NCBI RefSeq assembly: GCF_040802235.1
Contig: NC_133158.1
Coordinates: 156,066,401 to 156,130,400 of the forward strand
DNA from: Manis javanica
Lineage: Eukaryota; Chordata; Mammalia; Pholidota; Manidae
Length of the DNA stretch: 64,000 bases
Direction of reading: 5' to 3'
The notes under the pieces were generated by a model. The model saw nothing but the letters and a program-made list of their open reading frames with translations, was not told the DNA's origin and ran no database searches. Both the position numbers and the translations under genes were made by a program. Positions 1 to 11,099 of the stretch are shown here, piece by piece. Each line of letters begins with the position of its first letter. Position 1 is the first letter of the stretch.

Positions 1-74
1 AATGACATAAGTGAAATCTGCTAGGGAAGTTTTGGGAAAACTATTGCCTCTTTATTTAAGGTTATAGATTTGTC

Positions 75-574
75 TGCTGATGAGGTGCAACACACATGAT
101 CTTAAAAAATGGCACCTTGGCACACTGAATATTTTAAGCAAAGGAGTTTGAGAAAACAGCAGAAGCAGGAAGAACACCTTGACCTTCTCCCCATCTTTCT
201 CCCCTGAAACAGACTTTCAAACCCTCATGAGAGGCACCTCGTCTATACTCACAAGAAAGGGACATCCTTATCTCTGAGACAAAGGGATGCCAGAAGGATA
301 TGAAACAAATGGGCCCTGCTAAGTGTCCCCCAGTTTACTACACCTACTTCATATTCTCTGGCCTCTTATATTTATACATGACTCTGCTCTTATCAAATCT
401 AGTATAAAAGCAGAGGTTCAACTGCTTCTTCAGGACTTCATTTCCTTATGAAGGCTTCCAGGTTACATAAAACTTATATTAAATAAATTTGTACACTTTT
501 CTCCTTAATCTATCTTTGTCAGTTTAATTTTCAGACTCTTAAGAGGGTTGAGGAAAACCTTTTCTTCTCTTACA
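75..574 (+). mobile_element. Solo LTR, ERV1-like
   Basis: A 500-bp segment begins TGCTGATGAGG and ends CTCTTACA (the TG...CA rule). It is flanked by the perfect 5-bp duplication TTGTC at 70-74 and 575-579. A TATA-like TATAAAA lies near 404, and AATAAA near 482 is followed by a U5-like segment, so the order is U3-R-U5 on the plus strand. No retroviral internal sequence borders it on either side, so it is a solo LTR left by LTR-LTR recombination. The U3 and R sequence resembles gammaretrovirus-like (ERV1) LTRs of laurasiatherian mammals as remembered; the family name is inference. Confidence 0.75.
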
Positions 575-579
575 TTGTC

Positions 580-1057
580 AAAGCTTTATCTCCTTTCTGA
601 TTTGGATACAGACAGTACCTGAAGGTATAGCAGTCACCTTCAACCATGAGACAACAAACTTGAAAAAGAAAATCAACATGATAAAACATGGTAAGGCAGG
701 ACAGAAAAAAAACCAACCTATATCTAGACATTTAGGGTTAAAAGAAGTCTTTATTTGTTTAAGCCACCACTAGTGTTGTCTTTCTTGCATCCAAATCCAT
801 TTTTAACCTACATAGATAGGAAATTAACCTGGTGAGGGTTGGAAAAATATGGGAAATATTATTTTGCCATATGAACATTCACATCTATAAAATTCTGTGT
901 GATGAATACACTCAGTCGAAAATGTCTTTTATCTCTTTCTCTGAAAAGTCATCTATTTAAGCTCAGCACATTTATTATTTCATCCATGAACATTTCTCTC
1001 ATTATGACAGCCAGATTAAATGAGGCCTTTATCATGGCACTCATGAAAGTAAAATAC
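580..1057. other. Intergenic, nothing recognised
   Basis: AT-rich sequence between the solo LTR and the L1 target duplication. No repeat family, exon or RNA gene was recognised. The short reading frame starting at 899 runs into the L1 3' end and carries no domain. Confidence 0.6.
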
Positions 1058-1077
1058 AATTTCTTCAGTTTTTTAAG
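1058..1077. repeat. Target-site duplication of L1-A, left copy
   Basis: AATTTCTTCAGTTTTTTAAG here matches AATTTCTTCAGTTTTTAAG at 7183-7201 except for one extra T. The duplication ends in a TTTTT/AA-type site, as expected for L1 endonuclease nicking. Confidence 0.85.
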
Positions 1078-1432
1078 TTTTAATTTATTTTTATTTTTAT
1101 TTTGGTATCATTAATCTACAATTACAGAAAGAACGTTATGTTTACTAGGTTCCCCTGTTCACCAAGACCCCCCCACATACCCCTTCACAGTCACTGTACA
1201 TCTGTGTAGTAAGATGCTGTAAAATCACTACTTGTCTTCTCTGTGTTGCGCAGCCCTCCCCGTGTCCCCCACCCACTATACATGCTAATTGAAATGCCCC
1301 CCTTCTTTTTCCCCACTCTTATCCCTCCCTTCCCACCCATCGTCCCCAGTCCCTTTCCCTTTGGTAACTATTAGTCCATTCTTGGGTTCTGTGATTCTGC
1401 TGCTGTTTTGTTCCTTCAGTTTTCCTTTGTTC

Positions 1433-4400
1433 TTATACTCCACATATGAGTGAAATCATTTGGTACTTGTCCTTCTCTGCTTGGCTTATTTCACTGAACA
1501 TAATACCCTCTAGCTCCATCCATTTTGTTGCGAATGGTAGGATCTGTTTTTTTTCTTATGGCTGAGTAATATTCCATTGTGTATATGTACCACATCTTCT
1601 TTATCCATTCATATACTGATGGACACTTCGGTTGCTTTGATTTCTTGGCTATTGCAAACAGTGCAGCGATAAACATAGGGGTGCATCTATCTTTTTCAAA
1701 CTGGAGTGCTGCATTCTTAGGGTAAATACCTAGAAGTGGAATTCCTGGTTCAAATGGTATTTGTATTTTGAGCATTCTGAGGAACCTCCATACTGCTTTC
1801 CACAATGGTTGAACTAGTTTACATTCCCACCAGCAGTGTAGGAGGGTTCCCCTTTCTCCACAACCTCACCAACATTTGTTGTTGTTTGTCTTTTCGATGA
1901 TGGCAATCCTTACTGGGGTGAGGTGATATCTCATTGTGGTTTTAATTTGGGTTTCTCTGATGACAAGTAATGTGGAGCATCTTTTCATGTGCCTGTTGGC
2001 CATCTGGATTTCTTCTTTAGTGAACTGTCTATTCAGCTTCTCTGCCCATTTTTTAATTGGATTATTTGCTTTTTGTTTGTTGAGGTGTGTGAGCTCTTTA
2101 TATATTTTGGATGTCAATCATTTATCAGATCTGTCATTTATGAATATGTTCTCCCATACTGTAGGATACCTTTTTGTTCTATTGATGGTGTCCTTTGCTG
2201 TACAGAAGCTTTTTAGCTTGGTATAGGCCCACTTGTTCATTTTTGCCTTTGTTTTCCTTGCCCGGGGAGATATGTTCATGAATAAGTCACTCATGTTTAT
2301 GTCCATGAGATTTTTGCCTATGTTTTATTCTAAGAATTTTATTGTTTCATTACTTACTTTCAGGTCTTTGATCCATTTGAAGTTTACTTTTGTGTATGGG
2401 GTTAGACAGTGATCCAGTTTCATTCTCTTACATGTAGCTGTCCAGTTTTGCCAGCACCATCTGTTGAAGAAACTGTCATTTCCCCATTGTATGTCCATGG
2501 CTCCTTTATCAAATATTAATTGGCCATATATGTTTGGGTTAATTTCTGGAGTCTCTATTCTATTCCACTGGTCTGTGGCTCTGTTCTTGTGCCAGTACCA
2601 AATTTTCTTGATTACTGTGGCTTTGTAGTAGAGCTTGAAGTTGGGGAGTGAGATCCCCCCCCACTTTATTCTTCCTTCTCAGGATTGCATTGGCTATTCG
2701 GGGTCTTTGACAGTTCCATATGAATTTTTGAACTATTTGTTACAGTTCATTGAAGAATGCTGTTGGTAATTTGAAAGGGATTGCATCGAATCTGTATATT
2801 GCTTTGGGCAGGATGGCCATTTTGACAATATTAATTCTTCCTAGCCAGGAGCATGGGATGAGTTTCCATTTGTTAGTGTCCTCTTTAATTTCTCTTAAGA
2901 GTGTCTTGTAGTTTTAAGGGTATAGGTCTTTCACTTCCCTGGTTAGGTTTATTCCTAGGTATTTTATTTTTTTTGATGCTATTGTGAATGGAATTGTTTT
3001 CCTGATTTCTCTTTCTGTTGGTTCATTGTTAGTGTATAGGAAAGCTACAGATTTCTGTGTGATAATTTTGTATCCTGCAAATTTGCTGAATTCTGATATT
3101 AGTTCTAGTAGTTTTGCAGTGGAGTCTTTAGGGTTTTTTATGTACAATATCATGTCATCTGCAAATAGTGACAGTTTGACTTCTTCTTTACCAGTCTGGT
3201 TCCTTGTATTTCTTTGTTTTGTCTGATTGCCGTGGCTAGGACCTCCAGTACTATGTTGAATAACAGTGGGGAGAGTGGGCATCCCTGTCTTGTTCCCGAT
3301 CTCAGAGGAAAAGCTTTCAGCCTCTCACTGTTCAGTATGATGTTTGCTGTGGGTTTATCATATATGGCCTTTATTATGTTGAGGTACTTGCCCTCTATGC
3401 CCATTTTGTTGAGAGTTTTCATCATGAATGGATGTTGAATTTTGTCGAATGCTTTTTCAGCGTCTATGGAGATGATCATGTGGTATTTGTCCTTTTTTTT
3501 GATGTGGTGGACGATGTTGATGGATTTTCGAATGTTGTACCATCCTTGCATCCCTGGGATGAATCCCAGATGATCATGGTGTATGATCCTCTTGATGTAT
3601 TTTTGAATTTGGGGTTTTGTTCTTGGGTAGTTTTTTGATTACCGTTTCAATTTCTTTGCTCGTAATTGGTTTGTTTAACTTTTGTGTTTCTTCCTTGGTC
3701 AGTCTTGGGAGGTTGTATTTTTCTAGGAAGTTGTCCATTTCTTCTAGGTTTTCCAGCTGGTTGGCATATAGGTTTTCATAGTAGTCTTTAATAATTCTTT
3801 GTATTTCTGTGGAGTCTGTTGTGATTATTCCATTCTCATTTCTGATGCTGTTGATTTGTGTTGATTCTCTTTTTCTCTTAATAAGTTTGGCTAGAGGCTT
3901 ATCTATTTTGTTTATTTTCTCAAAGAACCAGCTCTTGGTTTTGTTGATTTTTGCTATAGTTTTATTCTTCTCAATTTTGTTTATTTCCTCTCTGATCTTT
4001 ATTATGTCCCTCCTTCTGCTGACTTTAGGCCTCATTCGTTCTTCTTTTTCCACTTTCGATAATTGTGATGTTAGACTATTCATTTGGGATTGTTCTTCCT
4101 TCTTCAAGTGTGCCTGGATCGCTATATACTTTCCTCTTAAGACTGCTTTTGCTGCATCCCACAGAAGTTGGGGCTTTGTGTTGTTGTTGTCATTTGTTTC
4201 TATATATTCCTTGATTTCTATTTTGATTTGTTCATTGATCCATTGATTATTTAGAAGCATGTTGTTAAGCCTCCATGTGTTTGTGAGCCTTTTTGTTTTC
4301 TTTGTAGAATTTATTTCTAGTTTTATACCTTTGTGGTCTCAAAAATTGGTTGGTAGAATTTCAATATTTTGGAATTTACTGAGCCTCTTTTTGTGAGCTA

Positions 4401-5045
4401 GTATGTGGTCTATTCTGGAGAATGTTCCATGTGCACTTGAGAAGAATGTATATCCTGTTGCTTTTGGTTGTAGAGTTCTATAGATGTCTGTTAGGTCCAT
4501 CTGTTCTAGTGTGTTGTTCAATGCCTGTGTGCCTTATTTATTTTCTGTCTTGTGGATCTATCCTTTGGGGTGAGTGGTGTGTTGAAGTCTCCTAAGATGA
4601 ATGCATTGCAGTCTATTTCCCTCTTTAGTTCTGTTAGTATTTGTTTCACAAATGCTGGTGCTCCTGTGTTGGGTGCATATATATTTAGAATGGTTATGTC
4701 CTCTTGTTGGTCTGAGCCCTTTATCATTATATAGTGTACTTCTTTATCTCTTGTTACTTTCTTTGTTTTGAAGTCTATTTTGTCTGATATTAGTACTGCA
4801 ACCCCTGCTTTCTTCTCACTGTTGTTTGCCTGAAATATGTTTTTCCATCCTTTGACTTTTAGTCTGTGCTTGTCTTTGGGTTTGAGGTGAGTTTCTTGTA
4901 AGCAGCATATAGATGGGTCTTGCTTTTTTATCCATTCTATTACTCTGTGTCTTTTGATTGGTGCATTCAGTCCATTTACATTTAGGGTGATTATTGAAAG
5001 ATATGTACTTATTGCCATTGCAGGCTTTAGATTTGTGGTTACCAA
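1433..5045 (-). pseudogene. L1-A ORF2 (endonuclease / reverse transcriptase), broken
   Basis: ORF2 normally encodes the L1 nickase and reverse transcriptase used in target-primed reverse transcription. Recognisable blocks lie in order on the minus strand. The apurinic-like endonuclease (4518-5045) shows LNVNGLNAPIKRHR, CLQETHL and ILGDFN; its last part (4339-4521) shows SRIDHIL with the catalytic His. A linker follows (3574-4260). The reverse transcriptase has motif [14 protein letters not shown] (3150-3551), motif [11 protein letters not shown] and an intact FADD box (codons 3154-3165). The C-terminal part (1491-2306) includes the WIKKMWYIYTMEYYSAI block. The blocks sit in several frames, separated by frameshifts, and a deletion near 3606-3614 removes the region before motif A that holds RPISL in L1-B. 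The end at 1433 is set by the stop aligned with L1-B. Confidence 0.92.
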
Positions 5046-5218
5046 AGGTTCAAGGTTAGCTTGTTTATTACCTTACTGCCTAACCTCACTCGCTTATTGA
5101 GCTGTTATAAACAGTCTGATTATTTCTTTCCCTTCTTATTCCTCCTCCTCCATTCTTCATATGTTGGGTGTTTTGTTCTGTGCTCTTTTTAGGAGTGCTC
5201 CCATCTAGAGCAGTCCCT
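5046..5218 (-). other. L1-A inter-ORF spacer with deletion
   Basis: Spacer between the ORF1 stop and the ORF2 start. From the shared CTCTTT block to the shared CCATCTAG block it measures 18 bp here and 133 bp in L1-B, so about 115 bp is missing near 5190 unless L1-B gained it. Confidence 0.7.
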
Positions 5219-5934
5219 TTAAGATACCCTGTAGAGGTGGTTTGTGGGAGGCAATTCCCTCAACTTTTGCTTGTGTGGGAATTGTTTAATCCCTCCTTCA
5301 TTTTTAAATGATAATCGTGCTGGATACAGTATCCTTGGTTCAAGGCCCTTCTGTTTCATTGCATTAAATATATCATGCCATTCTCTTCTGGCCTGTAAGG
5401 TTTCTGTTGAGAAGTCTGATGATAGCCTGATGGGTTTTCCTTTGTAGGTGACCTTTTTACTCTCTCTGGCTGCCTTTAATACTCTGTCCCTGTCCTTGAT
5501 CTTTGCCATTTTAATTTAATGTGTCTTGTTGTTGACCTCTTTGGATCCCATCTCTTGGGAGTTCTGTGTGCCTCTGTAGTCTGAGCAACTATTTCCTCCC
5601 CCAGTTTGGGGAAGTTATCAGCAATTATTTCTTCAAAGACACTTTCTATCCCTTTTTCTCTCTCTTCTTCCTCTGGTACCCCTATAATGCAGATATTGTT
5701 CCTTTTGGATTGGTCACATAGTTCTCATAACATTGTTTCATTCCTAGAGATCCTTTTATCTCTCTCTGCATCAGCTTCTATGTGTTCCTGTTCTCTGGTT
5801 TCTGTTCCATCAGTGGCCTCCTGCATCTTATCCATTCTGCTCATAAATCCTTCCAGAGTTTGTTTCACTTCTGTACTCTCCCTCTGGACTTCATCCCATA
5901 GCTCTTGCATGATTCTCTGCAGCTCTGTCAGCAT
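5219..5934 (-). pseudogene. L1-A ORF1 (RNA-binding chaperone), broken
   Basis: ORF1p is the trimeric RNA-binding protein of the L1 ribonucleoprotein. The N-terminal block (5725-5934) starts MLTELQRIMQELWDEVQ and is a charged heptad-like coiled coil ending in RISRNE. The C-terminal block (5219-5509) starts MAKIKDRDRVLKAARESKK and contains SDFSTETLQARREWHDIF, the signature of the L1 ORF1 C-terminal domain. The two blocks are in different frames or separated by stops, so the gene is dead. The whole region spans about 239 codons, short against the roughly 300-370 codons usual in mammals, and an in-frame stop precedes the chosen Met. The N terminus may therefore be truncated or may start further upstream in an ancestral frame. 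Confidence 0.88.
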
Positions 5935-7182
5935 GTTTATGATTTTTATTTTGAATTATTTTTCAGGGAGACTGGTTAGGTCTGCCTCCGCAGATCCTTT
6001 CTCAGGTGTAACTATCTTTGTCTGGGTATTTTTGCCTTTTCATGGTGATATTGCATTGGCTGTAGGCAGGTTGTGGGTGTGTCAGCTGGGAGAAGAAAGT
6101 CCTTTCCTGCTTGCTGGATGCCTTGCCCTTCTCTGCTGCCTGTGATGGCTACCTGCACTCCTGGAGCAGCCACCAGGTTAATCTCCTAAGCTGCTGTGGG
6201 CGGGGTGTCCTTCAGAGCAGTGCAGAGCCCTGCGGGGAGTGGCAGGCATGCCAGGTGCACTCCTCTGTGCTAGTGGTGACCCTGCTGGGCAGCTGTGTGC
6301 CAGCAGCGGCCTTTGGGTCTGGCCTGGGCGGCTCTGCGTTGGGCTGAGATTCCGGTCAGCTCCTGGGAGCACGCCTGCTCCCTCTGGCTTTGCTGCTGGT
6401 GCGCACTGGGCTTTTCCGCGCAGGCTTCTATTGGGCTCTTGCTTCGCTGCCACCGGTGCATGCGACCCCCGCCCGGGCTGTTCGTTTGTGCCGCTGTGGG
6501 CTAGCCCTGCAGCACACGGATCTTCTCTCGGTTCCTTCTAGCGCTTCCTCTCCTGGCGTGCGCTCCCACTCTCCTGCTACTGGGCCCATGTGTTGGGATC
6601 CATGCCAGTTGGAGGAATGACTGGCAGGCTACCTAGTCCTGTGAGGGGCTTCAGAGCTGCACTGCCTCCGTTTAGGGCACCTAAGTTTCTCCAGTATTCC
6701 TAGCTGCCGGGACAACTTCGTCCAGCTATGGGGTCCGTGTCTCTTTAAGACTTGCATAAAGAACTCGCTTTTCTTTTGTCTCAGGGGCGCTGGTTGCAGG
6801 GACCTGCCCACAGTTTTTGCTTTTCCGTTTCTGTAATATCCAGCACCCCGTGCACCTTGTATCTGCGTTCCGGGTGTGGATTTCTAGAGCTGGTTGTTTA
6901 GCAGCCCTGGGCTTTCACTCCCTCCCTGTTCCGACTCCTTTCTTCCAGCCGGGTTTTGGGGTGGGGGAGCATTAGGGTCCTGCTCGGCCGTGGCTGGTAT
7001 CTTACCCCCTTCGTGTGATGTTGAATTCTCACAGATGTAGATGTATCCTGGCTGTTGTACTGCGTCCACTGGTGTCTCTTTTAGTAATAGTTGTATTTTT
7101 TGTATTTTCATAAATATATATGTTTTGGGGAGGAGATTTCCTCTGAACTACTCATGCCGCCATCTTCCTGTGATCCCTCTAT
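5935..7182 (-). promoter_or_regulatory. L1-A 5' UTR / internal promoter
   Basis: About 1.25 kb between ORF1 and the 5' end. It is GC- and CpG-rich compared with its surroundings, especially 6180-6560. AAGATGGCGGC on the minus strand at 7156-7166 fits the YY1 site that positions L1 transcription starts in other mammals. Several plus-strand reading frames here (for example 6239-6541) are antisense frames in GC-rich DNA and were not called as genes. Confidence 0.75.
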
Positions 7183-7201
7183 AATTTCTTCAGTTTTTAA
7201 G
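7183..7201. repeat. Target-site duplication of L1-A, right copy
   Basis: AATTTCTTCAGTTTTTAAG, the partner of 1058-1077. Confidence 0.85.
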
Positions 7202-8597
7202 ATTTTTGTCAACTGGCACAGTGTTTCAAGTCATTAAAAGACACTGAATATCCTTTGTAAACTCATGAGGATATATGTCCTATTCCAGTTATTGTTCTTT
7301 GTGAAAATTTTGTGTAATGAGTATGTTAATATTTTAACCCAGAGCATTAATAACATTTTCTTTTTGGTCTTAGCTTGTTTCCTATAGAATTTGTTCTTCT
7401 TGAGCAATAATCAAATTCTGACATCATACCTCACTAAAATTGTACCCATTTTATACATACATATGGGGTGAATTTCAAGGACATAATCAAGGTTCCCTCA
7501 TTTTAATTCTTAGTGAACAGCTTTAACCCAAAGACACTTAAGAAAATGCAAGGCATCTCTAAGCCACTTTGTTCTTTTTGTCCCTTTCCACTTAGAGAGC
7601 AAATGGGAGACAGAAAGCTGTAAAAGGGAAACAGTAAAGGTTTGCTGGTTCATTCTGTCTCCTTCAGTTCTGTCTAAGTTGTTGTGGAGGAAGGTTTAGT
7701 TAGGATAGGGAACTGGTTCAGGGCATTTTTCAATGTTGGACTATCAGCCAGGAGGAAAGGTGCCATTTCTCATGGAGCCATAAGGTAAAATATGTCTGTC
7801 TTGTGACGCTTCAGTGTGATATGAAAAGTGACATATCTCAGATTTATACCAGAGAAGTATCTTCCCTGTGATTAGGACTGTACCTATCCCCTCCCCAGAC
7901 TTAAAGACTTAAAAGACCTTTTGTTCATAGTATGGAAGATAAATTTGGGAGATAATGTGCTCAGTCCCCCAAATTAGTCTTCAAATTCTTTTCTAAAACA
8001 TTCTTTCCCATATCTTAGATGGTCTACAGAAAACAGAAATACATGTGCATGCATTTTTTTATATAACTTCCAACTTTATGATCTGAACAAACAACAGTTC
8101 ATAGTTATAAGCAATATTTCCATAATATTCTTGAAGCAAAGATGTTCATTTTAATGTGTTAAAGGATGAAGTTTCTGAAACGCAAAAGTTTCTCCAAAGC
8201 CCTCACAATACTAATACTGTAGAAAGCAGAACTTAGGATCAACAATAACATAATTCCATTTTTATTTCCTAATTAAAAATTGTTTTAATCTAAGTTTTTA
8301 TTATATTGTGCATTCTCATTTATAGATCATTCTAGAGAGAAACTACTCCTGAGAAATTGATCTTTGAGTCATTTACTCTCATCATAAACACTTAGAAATG
8401 TGCTGGGATTATCAAGGGTTACCTGTAAACTTTGAGTGGAGATGGGTGGCCAGGATCTCGAAATCAGTTGGGAAAGGTAAAGAAGTATAATGACCCCTTT
8501 GAGGGAAAAAGAGTGGATTAAATAACATAGAAATTTGTTTCAGTGTGAGTTTGTGCTTGCTATGATAATTCTACAACCATGAGAGTTTTGTTGTCTT
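7202..8597. other. Intergenic, no recognised repeat
   Basis: About 1.4 kb of AT-rich single-copy-looking sequence. No coding or RNA gene and no confidently recognised repeat. Confidence 0.55.
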
Positions 8598-8995
8598 TTT
8601 AATTAGAATTTTTTAAAAACTGTGGCAAAATACCTGTAATATATAATCCACCATCTTAGCTATTTTTAGGTGTATAGTTCAGAGTATGTTCACATCATCG
8701 TGCTACCATCCACATTATTCTTTTCATCTTGCAAAACTGAAACTCTACCCTATATTAAGCAACAACTTTCCATTACTCCCTCCCCCAGCCCTTGGCAACT
8801 TTCTGTCCCTATGAACTTGAGTACTCTAATTACCTCATACAAGTGCATTCATACAGTGTTTGTCCTTTTGTAGTTGGCTTATTTCGCTTAGCATGATGTC
8901 CTCAAGGTTCAACCATGTTGCAGCATGTGTTAGAATTTCCTTCCTTTTTAAGGCTGAATATATTCCATTGCATGTGCATACCACATTTTTTTCAG
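8598..8995 (-). mobile_element. Old L1 (L1M-type) 3' end
   Basis: The plus strand reads as the reverse complement of an old L1 3' UTR. It contains 'gtgtatagttcagagtatgttcac', then the tracts for 'aaactgaaactctaccc', 'gaacttgagtactctaat' and 'tccattgcatgtgcataccac', all typical of L1M-class elements in the same order. It is strongly diverged and truncated at its 5' side near 8995. Confidence 0.8.
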
Positions 8996-9002
8996 TCATC
9001 AG

Positions 9003-9436
9003 TCTTTCATTTATTTTTTTCCAAGTTTATTGAAATTTAATTGATATGTAACACTGTGTAAAATTTAAGGTGTGTAATATGATTTGTTATACTTATATTC
9101 TGTGAAATGGTTATTTACCAGATTAGGGTTATTTAACACCTCCATCACCTCACAAATACCATTTACTTTTTTGTGGAGAGAAAATCTACACTTCTAACAA
9201 CTTTCAATTATATAACACAGTTGTATTGTGTATAATCACCATGCTGTGCATTAGACCTCCAGAACTATTCATTTTATAACTATAAGTTACTATTCTTGGA
9301 CCATCATCTCCTCATTTCCTCTAACCCCTAGCCTATGAGTTTGGCTTTTTTAGACTCCAGATATAAATGATATCAGACAGTATCTGTCTTTCCTGTCTGA
9401 CTTATTTCATTTAGCATAATGCCCTCAAGGTCCACC
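9003..9436 (-). mobile_element. Old L1 3' region, first part (split by LTR)
   Basis: A second old L1 3' UTR in minus orientation, starting 'tttattgaaatttaattgatatg' and running to 'tcatttagcataatgccctcaagg'. The next expected L1 sequence ('catccatgttttcacaaatggc') reappears at 10574, so the element was interrupted by later DNA at 9437-10573. Confidence 0.8.
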
Positions 9437-10510
9437 TGTTACTGGGCAGCTCATCTGGGGGTTTCTCCCTGTACACTAAATGAAACCTCAACCTGGATTG
9501 GGAGGGGCTTTTGCTCTGAGGGAGAATCTTTTCTCCATCAGATCTGATGAGTGTAGGTAAGGAAGGAATTCACTGAAGCAAGAGTGGTCGTGCAGAGCAA
9601 GGAGAAAAAGAGGGAGGAAAGGAAAGTCCATTGAACCTCAGCTCAGCATAGGACAAATTTCTTGCTACCTTCTAAAGCCAGGGTCCGCTGGCATCCAGTG
9701 TCTGCTTGAATCTGTATAGCATGTGAACTAGGATTTGGGGGAGCCATGGATTAGGTTATGAGAGTGTCCCAAAGGCAGAGAAAGATTTCCAAGCAGGATA
9801 CTAAAGAGCGTGATTGTACAGTGTAGTCCTGTCCCTGTCACCCAGGTGATGGGAACTTGCCAGCCCACATCAGAGATCTTGGTAGCCCTTCCCTCCTTCT
9901 CTGAAGTAGGACAGAGAGAGTGAAGACTTGTGCTTACATCCAGAAAATTGAATGAGATAGTGAAGTAACCCAGATGCTTACCACTGGGAAAAGCATTATT
10001 ATCCACCCAAGAGGCTTGGAAGAGTGCAGACAAAATATGATATGTTGAGCAGTGAGAAGTCTTTATTTAAGGCAAAGTACACACTCAAAGAATGGGGAGT
10101 GTGGGCAGCCTCAGAGAGGAAGCACGCTTAAAGGCTTTGGGTTCTGTCTTTTAAGGATATCAAGAATGGGGCAAAGGGCTAGGGAGCATAGGTTTAAAAC
10201 ATGTGGTCTCATGATGTCTATCTCGTGGGAGACATTATGTTATCATCCATAGTCCTCTAAATATTCTTTCAGCTAAACTTAACACAAGGAATTCACTGAT
10301 TCAGTTCTTCTCCAAGATAGTGGTTACCCTTAAGCACTGGGAACATACCATTCAGCACTACTTGCTCTGCCTTAAGATAGGGCCAATTTTTGGCTAATCA
10401 CCATACACTATGTTAGGAATCTTAACTCCTAACTCCCTGGTTTTTAAAATGAAATCTTAGCCTTAAGATGGAGTCCCTCCTGTTCTCACTATACTAATCC
10501 TATCTTAACA
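9437..10510 (-). mobile_element. Probable solo LTR (ERV1-like) inside old L1
   Basis: A 1,074-bp insertion begins TGTTACTGGG and ends CTTAACA; its termini form a short inverted repeat (TGTTA/TAACA). On the minus strand it starts TGTTAAGATAGG, carries GGACTCCATCTTAAGG near its start as many ERV1 LTRs do, and has an AATAAA signal (reverse of 'tttatt' near 10068). I could not find a clean target duplication; CCACC (9432-9436) and CTACC (10565-10569) differ at one base. The 10511-10573 strip is unassigned and may be part of the insertion. The length is large for a single LTR. Confidence 0.55.
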
Positions 10511-10573
10511 TTTTTTATTAGAGGCAGGAAAAATTAATCATGATGCTTGTTCCATGTCTCTGCTCTACCTCAC

Positions 10574-10800
10574 ATCCATGTTTTCACAAATGGCAGAATT
10601 TCTTTCTTTCTCGGAGCTGAAAAATACTCCACTATATGTATTTATACCACATTTTCTTTACCCATTCTTTTGTAGATAAACATTTTGTTTCCATGTTTTG
10701 GCTATTGTGAATAATGCTGTTAGACCTGAAACTGCAGATATCTCTGAGATGTTGATTTCATTTCCTTTGGATAGATAACTAGAAGGCAGATTGATAGATT
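10574..10800 (-). mobile_element. Old L1 3' region, second part
   Basis: Continuation of the L1 at 9003-9436. It contains 'cacaaatggcagaatttc', 'ttggctattgtgaataatgc' and 'tcatttcctttggatagata', the usual order of the L1 ORF2 end and 3' UTR read on the opposite strand. Confidence 0.8.
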
Positions 10801-10814
10801 GTCAAAGACATAGG

Positions 10815-11040
10815 CAGCGTGGAAAAAGATTGATTTTAACTTTAGATGAGATGGGGACCCAATGCAAAGTTTTGAGCAAAGGAATGACATCATCTGCCTA
10901 AAGTATTTACAGGATCACTTGGTTCTTGAGGAGAGAAGGGGGAACATGGAAGCTGGAAACTGTTCCAGCAAATCAGGCAAGAGATGGAGAAGGTTTGGAC
11001 AAAGGTGGAAGCAATAGATATATTGAGAAATGGTCAGAGT
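10815..11040 (-). mobile_element. LINE-2 fragment, antisense
   Basis: It reads as the antisense of the L2 ORF2 3' part: 'gatgagatggggacccaatg' then 'gagcaaaggaatgacatcatctg' and 'caggatcacttggttctt'. These match the L2 block 'agcaggggagtgacatgatc...ggatcactctggc'. Diverged and truncated. Confidence 0.7.
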
Positions 11041-11099
11041 CTGGATCTATCCCGAAAAGAGAGGCACGTAACTTGCTGATATTAAAAGGCCTTGAGTTT

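Larger units (their letters stand above)
1078..7182 (-). mobile_element. Full-length LINE-1 (L1-A), defective
   Basis: A 6.1-kb L1 in minus orientation. The plus strand reads, left to right: T/A-rich remnant of the poly(A) tail (1078-1112), 3' UTR starting 'ggtatcattaat', ORF2, inter-ORF spacer, ORF1, and a GC-rich 5' UTR ending in a YY1-type AAGATGGCGGC element on the minus strand (7156-7166). Both ends abut a 19/20-bp target duplication, so the copy is complete at its 5' end. It cannot move: ORF1 and ORF2 are split among frames, and about 240 bp is missing within ORF2 and about 115 bp within the spacer compared with L1-B at 49474-55990. The sequence resembles pangolin L1 as remembered. Confidence 0.93.

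Noticed and set aside
5606..6145. 179-residue plus-strand frame over the L1-A ORF1/5' UTR
   Set aside because: It is antisense to recognisable ORF1 coding DNA (coiled coil on the minus strand) and has no domain of its own.
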